The notes below the pieces were generated by a model that saw only the letters and a list, made by a program, of their open reading frames with translations, searched no databases and was not told where the DNA came from. A stretch of DNA of 64,000 nt, from assembly GCF_014837235.1 (NCBI RefSeq), contig NZ_JACYFT010000002.1, positions 496,001 through 560,000 of the forward strand, given 5' to 3'. The DNA comes from Limnohabitans radicicola. GTDB taxonomy: Bacteria > Pseudomonadota > Gammaproteobacteria > Burkholderiales > Burkholderiaceae_C. The translations under genes and the position numbers were made by a program. Of the stretch, positions 17,640 through 24,870 are shown one piece after another. Numbering within the stretch: position 1 is the stretch's first letter; the number at the start of each line of letters is the position of its first letter.

Positions 17640-20008
17640 CAGGCTGTTCCCTCAGACTGGCGCTGTTGCAGGGCTTCGAGCACGTCTTTCTGGCTGTGGA
17701 TGCTCAGGTCGATGATCTCGCGGGCCTGGGCCACGTAATAGGCCAGTTGTTCGTCGCTGCGCGTCATCGACTGGTTGATCGCTGCCTCGATGCGCTGCAG
17801 GTTGCCCATGAGCTTGTCGTTGGTGTCGCTGAACGAGCGCACCGCAAACGCGAAGGTCTCGCCCAGGCTGGCCACGTCCACCGCGCTGGCGGTGACCTGC
17901 GCGGCGATGTCGCCCAGCTTGCTGGTCTCGGCGGCCACATGGTCGTGGAATTGGCTGCTGGCCTCGGCCAGCGAGGCCTGGCTCGACGTCACCAGCGCGT
18001 CGATCACGCCGCGTTGTTCGGTGGATGCGTGGTTGATCGCGTCGAGCAGTGTGCTGAGCGTGCCCAAGATGCGGGTGCGCTCTTCCAGCAAGGCGTTGTC
18101 CCGCGCCACGCTGACCGAAATCTCCTGGCGCAGCTGGCCAATGACTTCGGCCGCGGCCTTGGGCGCTTCGGAGGCGGTTTCGATCAGGCGGGTGATCGGG
18201 TCTTCAAGTGCCGTGCCCAGCGTGGTCAGGTGGGTGGTCACCGCGTTTTGCAGCTCGGCCAGGCGCGCCACGGCGGCGTCGCCGCGTTCGGTTTCCTGGT
18301 CGCGCAGGGCCGACAGTTCTTCGCGCAGCACTGCGGCCAGCTCCTGGGCGCGCTGCTGGTGCGCTGCAGCCCACTGCGCTTCGGAGGCGATGCGCTCGCG
18401 CATCAGCGCTTCGCTGCTGGCCATCAGGCGCGTGACTTCGGCCAGGGTCTGGGTGGCCTGGGTTTGGGTGTGGGTGGTGATCTCCTGCGCCGTGCGGCTC
18501 AGGGTGTCGCAAATGGCCTGTTGCTGTGCCAGCGTCTGCGCGCCTGCGCTTTGCCATTGCTGGCCGAGGCTGGCGGCAGTGGCTTCGAGCGAGGCCTTCC
18601 AGGCATCCAGGCGAGCTTGGTCAGCGGCAGCCCGTTCATCGTGCAGCTGGGTGATGTTGGCCAGCGTCTGGCTGGCGTGGCTTTGGGCGTGGGTCTGAAT
18701 GGCCTGGGCGGTTTCGCCCAGTGCATCGCAAATGGCTTGCTGCTGCGCCAGGGTCTGCGTGCCCGTGGTCTGCATCTGGCTGTGGAGTGCTGAGGCCGAC
18801 TGCTCCAGCGAGGCTTGCCAGGCCTGCAGGCGCTGCTGGTCGGCGCTGCTTTGCAGGGCCAGCTGTTGCGCTTGTGCGGCGCTGACCTGCTCAACCAGGC
18901 CTTGGGCGCTGCGCTCGAAATTCTGGCTGAAGGCGTCCAGCGTCTGGCCAACGCGTTCGGTCATGCGGGCGCTGGCCAGTTCGTGGCGGCTGAGCGTGTC
19001 GGCGCTGGTCTGCGCCAGGGCAGCGGCAGTGTTCGCCATCTGGGTGTTGAGTTCGCCCAGTTGCTGCTGGGTGTTCAGCAGGAGGCGCTCGTTCATGCTT
19101 TGGGCCTGCTCGGCCAACTGCGCCATGGTCGCTTGCACCACTGGGCGAATGCCGTCGCTGGCCGCCTGCATGCTCTGGCTCAGGCTGGTGCGCAGCGACT
19201 GGTCCACCGATTGCGCGAGGCCCGTGTAAGCGGCGCGCACTTCCTGGTGGAAGCTTTGCTGGTGGGCCATCAGCTGGTCCCCGAGCTGCTGGCTGGTCTG
19301 GGCCATCTGCGCCATCATGGCCTGCAACTGGCTCACCACCTGCGGCAAGGCTTGCGACTGCTGCTGCAGGGCCTTGAAGGTTTCCTGCCGCTGGTGGGCG
19401 AGCGAGAAGCTGCGCAGGCTGCTGGCGATCTGGCCGTCCAGTTGTTGGGCCACCTGTGCGCGCTCGCGCCTGGCCAGGCTGCTCATGAGGCCCAGCATGG
19501 CCGAGGTGGCGACACCCGCTACCGAGGTGCCAAACGCCAGCCCCAGACCCTTGATGGGTTCAGAGAACGCCGCACGGATGCCGGCAATGTTGTTGCTGCC
19601 TTCGAGCGCAAAGACCGCGCCGTTGAGCGTGACCACCATGCCCAGGAAAGTGCCCAGCATGCCCAGCATGACCAAGAGGCCGACCAGGTAAGGCGTCAGC
19701 GCCGGGGCGGGCAGGCCTGTGCGCTCACCCTCCACACGCTGGCGCACCGGGTTTTGCAGCGCGGCAGGCACTTGGCTCAGCCAGTCGCTCAGGCTCTCCA
19801 GCCCCTGTGGCACCTGGTTCAGCGCCTGCGACAAGCCCTGGGTGGCTGCGCGGTATTGGCGCAACTCCAGTGCACCAAAGACATAGACCGCGCCGATCAA
19901 GACGGTCATCACCAGGACGAGGTAATGGCTGCCTGCTACAGAGGCGGCGACCCACAGGACGGCCAGGGCACCGAGCCCGAAGGCGGTTTCAAAGGAATAG
20001 CGTTTCAT
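17639..20008 (-). CDS. DUF802 protein: MotA/ExbB/ZorA-like membrane core with long coiled-coil tail
   Basis: The 789-residue protein has four hydrophobic helices (about 8-26, 28-47, 104-128, 153-176). Helices 3 and 4 carry the proton-channel signature of the MotA/TolQ/ExbB superfamily: LVMLGMLGTFLGMVVTLNG near 112-130 and GLGLAFGTSVAGVATSAML near 154-172. After residue 180 come about 600 residues of Ala/Gln-rich helix with few prolines, a very long cytoplasmic coiled coil. This layout (short channel core, giant tail, MotB-like partner next door) is that of ZorA in Zorya phage defence. The tail contains a 73-residue tandem repeat. No Zorya effector genes adjoin. Confidence 0.82.
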   Translation of the reverse strand: MKRYSFETAFGLGALAVLWVAASVAGSHYLVLVMTVLIGAVYVFGALELRQYRAATQGLSQALNQVPQGLESLSDWLSQVPAALQNPVRQRVEGERTGLPAPALTPYLVGLLVMLGMLGTFLGMVVTLNGAVFALEGSNNIAGIRAAFSEPIKGLGLAFGTSVAGVATSAMLGLMSSLARRERAQVAQQLDGQIASSLRSFSLAHQRQETFKALQQQSQALPQVVSQLQAMMAQMAQTSQQLGDQLMAHQQSFHQEVRAAYTGLAQSVDQSLRTSLSQSMQAASDGIRPVVQATMAQLAEQAQSMNERLLLNTQQQLGELNTQMANTAAALAQTSADTLSRHELASARMTERVGQTLDAFSQNFERSAQGLVEQVSAAQAQQLALQSSADQQRLQAWQASLEQSASALHSQMQTTGTQTLAQQQAICDALGETAQAIQTHAQSHASQTLANITQLHDERAAADQARLDAWKASLEATAASLGQQWQSAGAQTLAQQQAICDTLSRTAQEITTHTQTQATQTLAEVTRLMASSEALMRERIASEAQWAAAHQQRAQELAAVLREELSALRDQETERGDAAVARLAELQNAVTTHLTTLGTALEDPITRLIETASEAPKAAAEVIGQLRQEISVSVARDNALLEERTRILGTLSTLLDAINHASTEQRGVIDALVTSSQASLAEASSQFHDHVAAETSKLGDIAAQVTASAVDVASLGETFAFAVRSFSDTNDKLMGNLQRIEAAINQSMTRSDEQLAYYVAQAREIIDLSIHSQKDVLEALQQRQSEGTA
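18425..18832 (-). repeat. Tandem 73-residue repeat inside the DUF802 tail
   Basis: Residues 393-465 and 466-528 of the DUF802 protein are copies of one another, e.g. RLQAWQASLEQSASAL against RLDAWKASLEATAASL and TQTLAQQQAICDAL against AQTLAQQQAICDTL. The second copy is recognisable for about 63 residues. The matching DNA is also visibly similar, so the duplication looks fairly recent or kept alike by selection or conversion. The period would change the length of the cytoplasmic coiled coil. Confidence 0.8.
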
Positions 20009-20778
20009 TGTTCTTGTGCGTTTTGGGCGTGGAAGGCTTCGACCAGACCGAGCGTGGGTTGCAAACGTGCATCCAGCTCGGCCAGCAAGGCGGTGCGCAT
20101 GGCCTGGCGGATCGGCATCAGCCAGGCCAGGGGTTTGTCATGCGCTGGAGCCGCCTCGTCGGTGTGTTGTTTGAGGTGTTGCTTGAGGCCCTGGGCAAAG
20201 CGTTTTTCCAGCAGTCTGGAGACTTTGCCCAGCAGCATCGCTTCGCGCTCGCTCAGGATGTTCTCGAAAGCGGCGTCGAGCGTGGCCAGTTGCTGCAAGG
20301 CAGGGGTGCTTTTGGCCAGCTGCGAGCGGACCTGTGCGCGCAAGGTGCGCACCACGCTTTCCATCTGCCGCTGGTGGGCGGCCTGAAAGCGGCGGTAAGG
20401 TTCGAAGGCGGTCTTGGGCTCGATGGGCTCGTCCAGTTCGGCCGGGGGCATGTCGATGCGGGTGAGGCCTGAGCCGGGCGGCGCGCCTTGCAGGATGGAT
20501 TGCTCCAGCGATGCCCGCACCCGGGTGACGTGCTGCCGCAAGGCGTCGGGCGTCAGAGCGGGCGTCCGTGCTGGCGTGTGCGAGGGCGTTGCGGCCTGTG
20601 CCGGGTGGTCGGGGTTCAGCACCCCGTGCAAGGCAATGGCCTGGCGAAAGTCCAGCCAGTCGCCCAGCCTTTGCCCCACATCTTCCGTGCGTGGCGCAGC
20701 ATCGAGCAGGGCGTTTTCACTCAGAAAACGCACCAGTCTGGAGCTGTGGATGTGGGCGCGCGGCAGGGCTCGCGTCAT
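20005..20778 (-). CDS. DUF3348-family protein, first gene of ZorAB-like operon
   Basis: The 257-residue soluble protein starts MTRALPRAHIHSSRLVRFLS, then has LGDWLDFRQAIALHGVL, a Thr/Pro-rich linker (about 65-80), and a mostly helical C-terminal half with ESVVRTLRAQVRSQLAKST and LLGKVSRLLEKRFAQGLKQH. I recognise it as DUF3348, found in front of DUF802 genes; its function is unknown. ATG at 20778 is preferred to TTG at 20784. Its stop overlaps the DUF802 start by 4 bases, so it is coupled to the membrane unit and is probably a cytosolic partner that contacts the coiled-coil tail. That last point is inference. Confidence 0.75.
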   Translation of the reverse strand: MTRALPRAHIHSSRLVRFLSENALLDAAPRTEDVGQRLGDWLDFRQAIALHGVLNPDHPAQAATPSHTPARTPALTPDALRQHVTRVRASLEQSILQGAPPGSGLTRIDMPPAELDEPIEPKTAFEPYRRFQAAHQRQMESVVRTLRAQVRSQLAKSTPALQQLATLDAAFENILSEREAMLLGKVSRLLEKRFAQGLKQHLKQHTDEAAPAHDKPLAWLMPIRQAMRTALLAELDARLQPTLGLVEAFHAQNAQEQ

Positions 20779-20953
20779 GAGCAAATGGGCTTGGACTTGA
20801 ATATGCGGGTCAGCCGGACAAAGGGCGCTGAGCGCTCGTGTCCAAAAGGGGCTGCTCCGGTTGGAGGAGGGCCTTGAATTTTACCCGCCGCTCAGGCGGT
20901 CTTCGGCTTGGAGTCGATTACCAAAGGCCTCCTTTGGAGGCTGCTACAGGCTC

Positions 20954-21589
20954 CTAGGCCACCGTCTTGGGTTTGAAGTCGCAAAACGCCGCCACCGCAC
21001 ACTGCCCGCACAGCGGTTTGCGCGCCTGGCACACATAGCGCCCGTGCAGGATCAGCCAATGGTGGGCATCGACCAGGTACTTGGCCGGAATGCGCTGGAG
21101 CAGCTTTTGCTCGACTTCGAGGGGTGTTTTGCCTGGGGCGAGGCCCGTGCGGTTGCCCAGGCGGAAGATGTGCGTGTCCACCGCCATGGTGGGCTGGCCA
21201 AAGGCCACGTTGAGCACCACATTGGCGGTTTTGCGGCCCACACCCGGCAGGGCTTCGAGTTCTTCGCGTGTGCGGGGCACTTGGCCGCCGTGTTGTTCTA
21301 TCAAGATGCGGCAGGTTTCCATCAGGTGTTTGGCCTTGCTGCGGTACAGGCCAATCGTCTTGATGTAACCCTCCAGCCCTTCCAGACCCAGGTGCAGGAT
21401 CTTTTGCGGCGTGCCCGCCACGGGAAACAGCTTGCGCGTGGCCTTGTTCACACCCACATCGGTGGCTTGGGCCGACAGCAGCACGGCTGCCAGCAGCTCG
21501 AACACGCTGGTGTATTCCAGCTCTGTCACGGGCATGGGGTTGGCGGCTTGCAGGGTGGCAAAAAAAGATTCGATCTGTGCGGGCTTCAT
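20954..21589 (-). CDS. nth: Endonuclease III (DNA glycosylase/AP lyase)
   Basis: Nth removes oxidised pyrimidines and cleaves abasic sites in base excision repair. The 211-residue protein has the helix-hairpin-helix LPGVGRKTANVVLNVAF near residues 113-129 with the catalytic lysine (GRKTA), the catalytic aspartate in VDTHIFRLGNRT near 137-148, and the C-terminal iron-sulfur loop C-X6-C-X2-C-X5-C (CQARKPLCGQCAVAAFC near 187-203). The start at 21589 gives standard length; the frame upstream belongs to the antisense of the aminotransferase. It is divergent from the aminotransferase gene by 55 bases and lies 175 bases upstream of the DUF3348 operon on the same strand. Confidence 0.95.
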   Translation of the reverse strand: MKPAQIESFFATLQAANPMPVTELEYTSVFELLAAVLLSAQATDVGVNKATRKLFPVAGTPQKILHLGLEGLEGYIKTIGLYRSKAKHLMETCRILIEQHGGQVPRTREELEALPGVGRKTANVVLNVAFGQPTMAVDTHIFRLGNRTGLAPGKTPLEVEQKLLQRIPAKYLVDAHHWLILHGRYVCQARKPLCGQCAVAAFCDFKPKTVA

Positions 21590-21644
21590 GGCGTCTGTAT
21601 GTTGGCAAAATGAGGGCCAATTCAACCCGGGAAGATACACCACC

Positions 21645-22844
21645 ATGTCTTTGCAATTTGCCGATCGCCTGAACAACGTCGAAACCTCCGCCATCCGCGA
21701 GCTGTTCAAACTCCTGGGCAAGCCCGGCATCATCAGTTTTGCAGGCGGCTTTCCCGACAGTGCCATGTTCGACGTGGACGGCATCCGTGAAGCCAGCAAT
21801 GCTGCCTTGGCCCAAGACCCGGGCGCGGCCCTGCAGTACGGCGCGACCGAAGGCTTTGGCCCCTTGCGCGAGCAACTGGCCCACTTCATGGGCCAAAAAG
21901 GGGCCAAGGAGGTGGCCCCCGACCAGCTGATCGTGACCACCGGCAGCCAGCAGGCGCTCGATTTGATCGGCAAAACCATGATCAGCCCCGGCGACAAGGT
22001 GATTGTGGAAGGCCCGACGTTCCTTGCCACCATCCAGTGCTTCCGTTTGTATGGGGCGGAACTGATCAGTGCCCCGGTGGACGGCGACGGCGTCAAGACC
22101 GACGAGCTGGAAAAACTGATTGCTGAGCACAAACCCAAGTTTGTGTATTTGATCCCCACCTTTGGCAACCCGAGCGGCGCCTTGCTCAGCGCCGAGCGCC
22201 GCCAACAGGTGCTGGAGATGGCGGTGAAGCACCAGACCCTGATCGTCGAAGACGACCCTTATGGCGACCTGTACTTTGGCGAAGCGCCACCGCCCAGCGT
22301 GCTGGCCATGAGTGCATCCGTGCCCGGCAGCCGCGAGCTGTTGGTGCATTGCGGGTCTCTCTCCAAAGTGCTGTCACCCGGCCTGCGCGTGGGCTGGATG
22401 ATCGCGCCTGCCGACTTGCTGGCCCGTGCCACCATGTGCAAGCAGTTCAGCGACGCGCACACCAGCACCTTTGCCCAGGCCACGGCCGCGCAATACCTGT
22501 TGGCGGGTCGCATGCCTGCCACGCTGGACAAAGTGCGTGCCGTGTACGCCCAGCGCGCCCAAACCATGGGCAATGCGCTGCGCCGCGAACTGGGCGATGC
22601 GGTCGAGTTTGTGCAGCCCCAGGGCGGCCTGTTCGTCTGGGCGCGCCTCACCGGGGCAGGCGGCAAGCTGGCTGACGGCAATGTCTACGCCAAACGCGCC
22701 ATTGAGCAGGGCGTGGCTTTCGTGCCGGGCAGCCCGTTCTTTTGCGCCAACCCCGACCACGCCACCTTCCGCCTGAGCTTTGCCACGGTGGGCGAAGACA
22801 AGATCCTCGAAGGTGTCTCTCGTCTGGCCAAGGCGCTGGATTGA
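21645..22844 (+). CDS. PLP-dependent class I aminotransferase (LysN/2-aminoadipate type)
   Basis: The 399-residue fold-type I aminotransferase has the N-terminal IISFAGGFPDSAMFD near residues 29-43 typical of the MocR-like/2-aminoadipate aminotransferase group, FVYLIPTFGNPSGALLS near 165-181, the PLP aspartate in VEDDPYGDLYFGE, and the Schiff-base lysine in CGSLSKVLSPGLRVGW near 240-255. It has no GntR DNA-binding domain, so it is an enzyme rather than a MocR regulator. Substrates could be 2-aminoadipate, aromatic or branched-chain amino acids. ATG at 21645 is used because the conserved fold begins right there. Confidence 0.85.
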   Translation: MSLQFADRLNNVETSAIRELFKLLGKPGIISFAGGFPDSAMFDVDGIREASNAALAQDPGAALQYGATEGFGPLREQLAHFMGQKGAKEVAPDQLIVTTGSQQALDLIGKTMISPGDKVIVEGPTFLATIQCFRLYGAELISAPVDGDGVKTDELEKLIAEHKPKFVYLIPTFGNPSGALLSAERRQQVLEMAVKHQTLIVEDDPYGDLYFGEAPPPSVLAMSASVPGSRELLVHCGSLSKVLSPGLRVGWMIAPADLLARATMCKQFSDAHTSTFAQATAAQYLLAGRMPATLDKVRAVYAQRAQTMGNALRRELGDAVEFVQPQGGLFVWARLTGAGGKLADGNVYAKRAIEQGVAFVPGSPFFCANPDHATFRLSFATVGEDKILEGVSRLAKALD

Positions 22845-22854
22845 GTTTGCCTCG

Positions 22855-22929
22855 TGTAGGAGCGGCGTCCCCGCCGCGATAAAGGCCAAGCAGTCCTTAA
22901 TCCATCGCCCCGAGGGCGGGGCTCCCACA
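22855..22929. repeat. REP-like palindrome pair (inverted units)
   Basis: A unit TGTAGGAGCGGCGTCCCCGC continuing to CGCGAT (22855-22880) is followed, after 23 bases, by an inverted relative ATCGCCCCGAGGGCGGGGCT continuing to CCCACA (22904-22929). Each unit folds on itself (GCGGCG/CGCCGC and CGCCCC/GGGGCG) and the two can pair with each other through TGTRGGAGC/GCTCCCACA. The pair sits between the aminotransferase and hydrolase genes and resembles a BIME (paired REP element). Similar units recur at 23976-24078. Confidence 0.8.
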
Positions 22930-22950
22930 GAAAACCGGCATTGAAACCTC

Positions 22951-23748
22951 ATGAGCAACGAACTTTGCATCACCGTCAACGGCACCGAGGTCTGGCTGCA
23001 AGGGCAGGGTGACGAAGTCATCCTCATGCTGCACGGCTGGCCCGACACCCGTGCGCTGTGGGAAGGCACCGTGGCCGCCCTGCAGGACCGTGCCACTTGT
23101 GCGCGCTTGACGCTGCCGGGCTTTGAGTCAGGCCCCTCGGCCACCAGCCTGTACGACATGTGCCAACTGCTGCGCCAGATCGTTGACCGCATCAGCCCCG
23201 ACAAACCCGTGACCTTGATGCTGCACGACTGGGGTTGCATTTTTGGCTACCAATTCGCCATGCGCCACGCCGAGCGGGTGGCCCGCGTGGTGGCGGTGGA
23301 CGTGGGCGACCACAACTCGGGAGCCTTGCTGCGCAGCTGGGGCGTCAAGGAAAAACTTTCCGTGATGGGCTACCAGGTGTGGCTGGCCCTGGCCTGGGCC
23401 ATCGGCGGCTGCCTTGGCACGCGCATGACGCGCGCCATGGCGCGCTGGCTGCGTTGCCCGACCGAGCCTGAGCGCATCACCCACAAGATGAACTACCCCT
23501 ACGCCATGCAGTGGTTTGGCACGGCGGGTGGGTTCAAGGGCGCGGCGCAAGTCCAGTTGCCCATGCCGCTGCTCTACCTCTACGGCGAACGCAAACCCTT
23601 CATGTTCCATTCGGCCAAATGGCTGGAGAAAGTGACCGCCTCGCCTGGCAGTGCGGTGCAAGGCTTGCCTTGCGGACATTGGGTGATGATCTCGCGACCC
23701 GAGGCGTTTCATGCGCGTGTTCGTGAATGGCTCTGGGGCGGTGTGTGA
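22951..23748 (+). CDS. Alpha/beta hydrolase with aspartate nucleophile
   Basis: The 265-residue alpha/beta hydrolase has the oxyanion motif LHGWPDTRALW near residues 30-40, a nucleophile elbow MLHDWGCIFGYQFAM near 89-103 with Asp in place of Ser, and a late histidine in GLPCGHWVMISRPE near 239-252. The HDWG elbow is that of epoxide hydrolases, haloalkane dehalogenases and fluoroacetate dehalogenases. The cap region (about 125-185) is unusually hydrophobic and includes WLALAWAIGGCLG. The substrate is unknown. It lies between two REP-like repeats. Confidence 0.8.
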   Translation: MSNELCITVNGTEVWLQGQGDEVILMLHGWPDTRALWEGTVAALQDRATCARLTLPGFESGPSATSLYDMCQLLRQIVDRISPDKPVTLMLHDWGCIFGYQFAMRHAERVARVVAVDVGDHNSGALLRSWGVKEKLSVMGYQVWLALAWAIGGCLGTRMTRAMARWLRCPTEPERITHKMNYPYAMQWFGTAGGFKGAAQVQLPMPLLYLYGERKPFMFHSAKWLEKVTASPGSAVQGLPCGHWVMISRPEAFHARVREWLWGGV

Positions 23749-23758
23749 GAGCGCAGTC

Positions 23759-23968
23759 ATGCAAGCCGAAGACCTGCTCAAACTTGTCAACACGCCCATG
23801 CCCTTTGGCAAGCACAAGGGCGTTCTGATCGCCGACTTGCCGGGCAACTACCTCAACTGGTTCGCCCGCGAGGGCTTCCCCAAGGGCGAGGTGGGCCGAT
23901 TGCTGCAGCTCATGCAGGAGATCGACCACAACGGCCTGAAAGACCTGCTGCGGCCTCTGCGCCGCTGA
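23759..23968 (+). CDS. DUF3820-family small protein
   Basis: This 69-residue protein contains TPMPFGKHKGVLIADLPGNY near residues 12-31 and YLNWFAREGFPKGEVGRLL, the pattern of the DUF3820 family (a short domain also resembling the quorum-sensing-like QueD/ExoX-associated PFGKHKG motif). The function is unknown; the PFGKHKG motif occurs beside some exonuclease domains, which hints at nucleic-acid association. The ATG at 23759 is 10 bases after the hydrolase stop, so the two are probably cotranscribed. Confidence 0.75.
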   Translation: MQAEDLLKLVNTPMPFGKHKGVLIADLPGNYLNWFAREGFPKGEVGRLLQLMQEIDHNGLKDLLRPLRR

Positions 23969-23975
23969 GGCCCTG

Positions 23976-24078
23976 TGTAGGAGCGGCGCCCTCGCCGCGA
24001 AGTGCGCCCGCAGACCACAAGCCATCGCCCCGAGGGCGGGCTGCCACAAAGCTGTAGGAGCGACGCCCCCGTCGCGAT
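23976..24078. repeat. REP-like palindrome cluster, three units
   Basis: Three relatives of the 22.85 kb element lie in a row: direct unit TGTAGGAGCGGCGCCCTCGC to CGCGA (23976-24000), inverted unit ATCGCCCCGAGGGCGGGCTG to CCACA (24024-24048), and direct unit TGTAGGAGCGACGCCCCCGT to CGCGAT (24053-24078). The last carries paired changes (GCGGCG to GCGACG with CGCCGC to CGTCGC) that keep the hairpin. They fill the convergent gap between the DUF3820 gene and serB. Confidence 0.82.
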
Positions 24079-24097
24079 GGAGCCTCGGCAGAAACGC

Positions 24098-24838
24098 TCA
24101 GGCCTGAACGACTTCCAGCAAACGGTCCAGCCCGCCTTCACTGATCGCGACCATTGCCTGCTCACGCACTTTGGGTTTGGCGTGATATGCCACCGACAAA
24201 CCCGCAGCACCCATCATCGGCAGGTCGTTGGCGCCGTCGCCCATGGCGATGCACTCGTGTGGCGCAATGCCCAGCAGCGACGCGACTTCGAGCAAGGTGC
24301 GACGTTTTTCTGCACCGTCGCAAATATCGCCCCAGCTTTGCGTGACCAGGCCGCCCGTGAGCTCGCCACCCACCATCTCCAGTTGGTTGGAACGGGCGAA
24401 GTCGATGTTCAGACGTTCTTTCACGCGGTCGGCAAAGAAGGTGAAGCCGCCCGAGACCAGCAGCACCTTCATGCCCACCTTTTGGCAGGCCGCGATCAGC
24501 TCGGCCGCGCCGGGGTTGATCTTCAGACGCTCGGTATAAACGCGCTCCATGTCGGCCAGCGTCACACCCTTGAGCAGGGCCAGACGGCGGCGCAGGCTTT
24601 CTTTGAAGTCGGTGATCTCGCCGCGCATGGCGGCTTCGGTGATGGCCGCCACCTCGGCCTTGCGGCCCACGGTGTCAGCGATTTCGTCGATGCACTCGAT
24701 GCTGATGAGCGTGGAGTCCATGTCAAACGCGATCAGCTTGAACTGGGACAGTGACAGGGGAGCGGTGATGCCCTGAATAGCAAGGCCAGGGGCAAACTCG
24801 GTGGGGGATGAGTTGGGGCAGGAGGTGGCGGTGGTCAT
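24098..24838 (-). CDS. serB: Phosphoserine phosphatase
   Basis: SerB makes L-serine from O-phospho-L-serine, the last step of serine synthesis. The 246-residue HAD hydrolase has motif I FDMDSTLISIECIDEIAD near residues 38-55 (nucleophile DMD), motif II LLVSGGFTFFADRVKE, motif III lysine in GAEKRRTLLEVA, and motif IV MGDGANDLPMMGAAGLSVAYHAKP. It lacks the N-terminal ACT-like domain of longer SerB proteins, so it is the compact form. It faces the REP cluster and lies 32 bases downstream of mfd on the same strand. Confidence 0.94.
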   Translation of the reverse strand: MTTATSCPNSSPTEFAPGLAIQGITAPLSLSQFKLIAFDMDSTLISIECIDEIADTVGRKAEVAAITEAAMRGEITDFKESLRRRLALLKGVTLADMERVYTERLKINPGAAELIAACQKVGMKVLLVSGGFTFFADRVKERLNIDFARSNQLEMVGGELTGGLVTQSWGDICDGAEKRRTLLEVASLLGIAPHECIAMGDGANDLPMMGAAGLSVAYHAKPKVREQAMVAISEGGLDRLLEVVQA

Positions 24839-24870
24839 GGATCAGGATTATCGAAGATCGTTGAAGGGGC

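Noticed and set aside
16423..20778. A complete Zorya defence system
   Set aside because: Only the ZorA/ZorB-like pair is present; no helicase-nuclease (ZorD), ZorC or HNH (ZorE) gene lies beside it, so the locus cannot be called Zorya.
20880..20950. A degenerate second copy of the nth 3' end or an insertion remnant
   Set aside because: Only a few residues (SKPKTA against FKPKTVA) look alike, together with short hairpins; that is too little to support a duplication.
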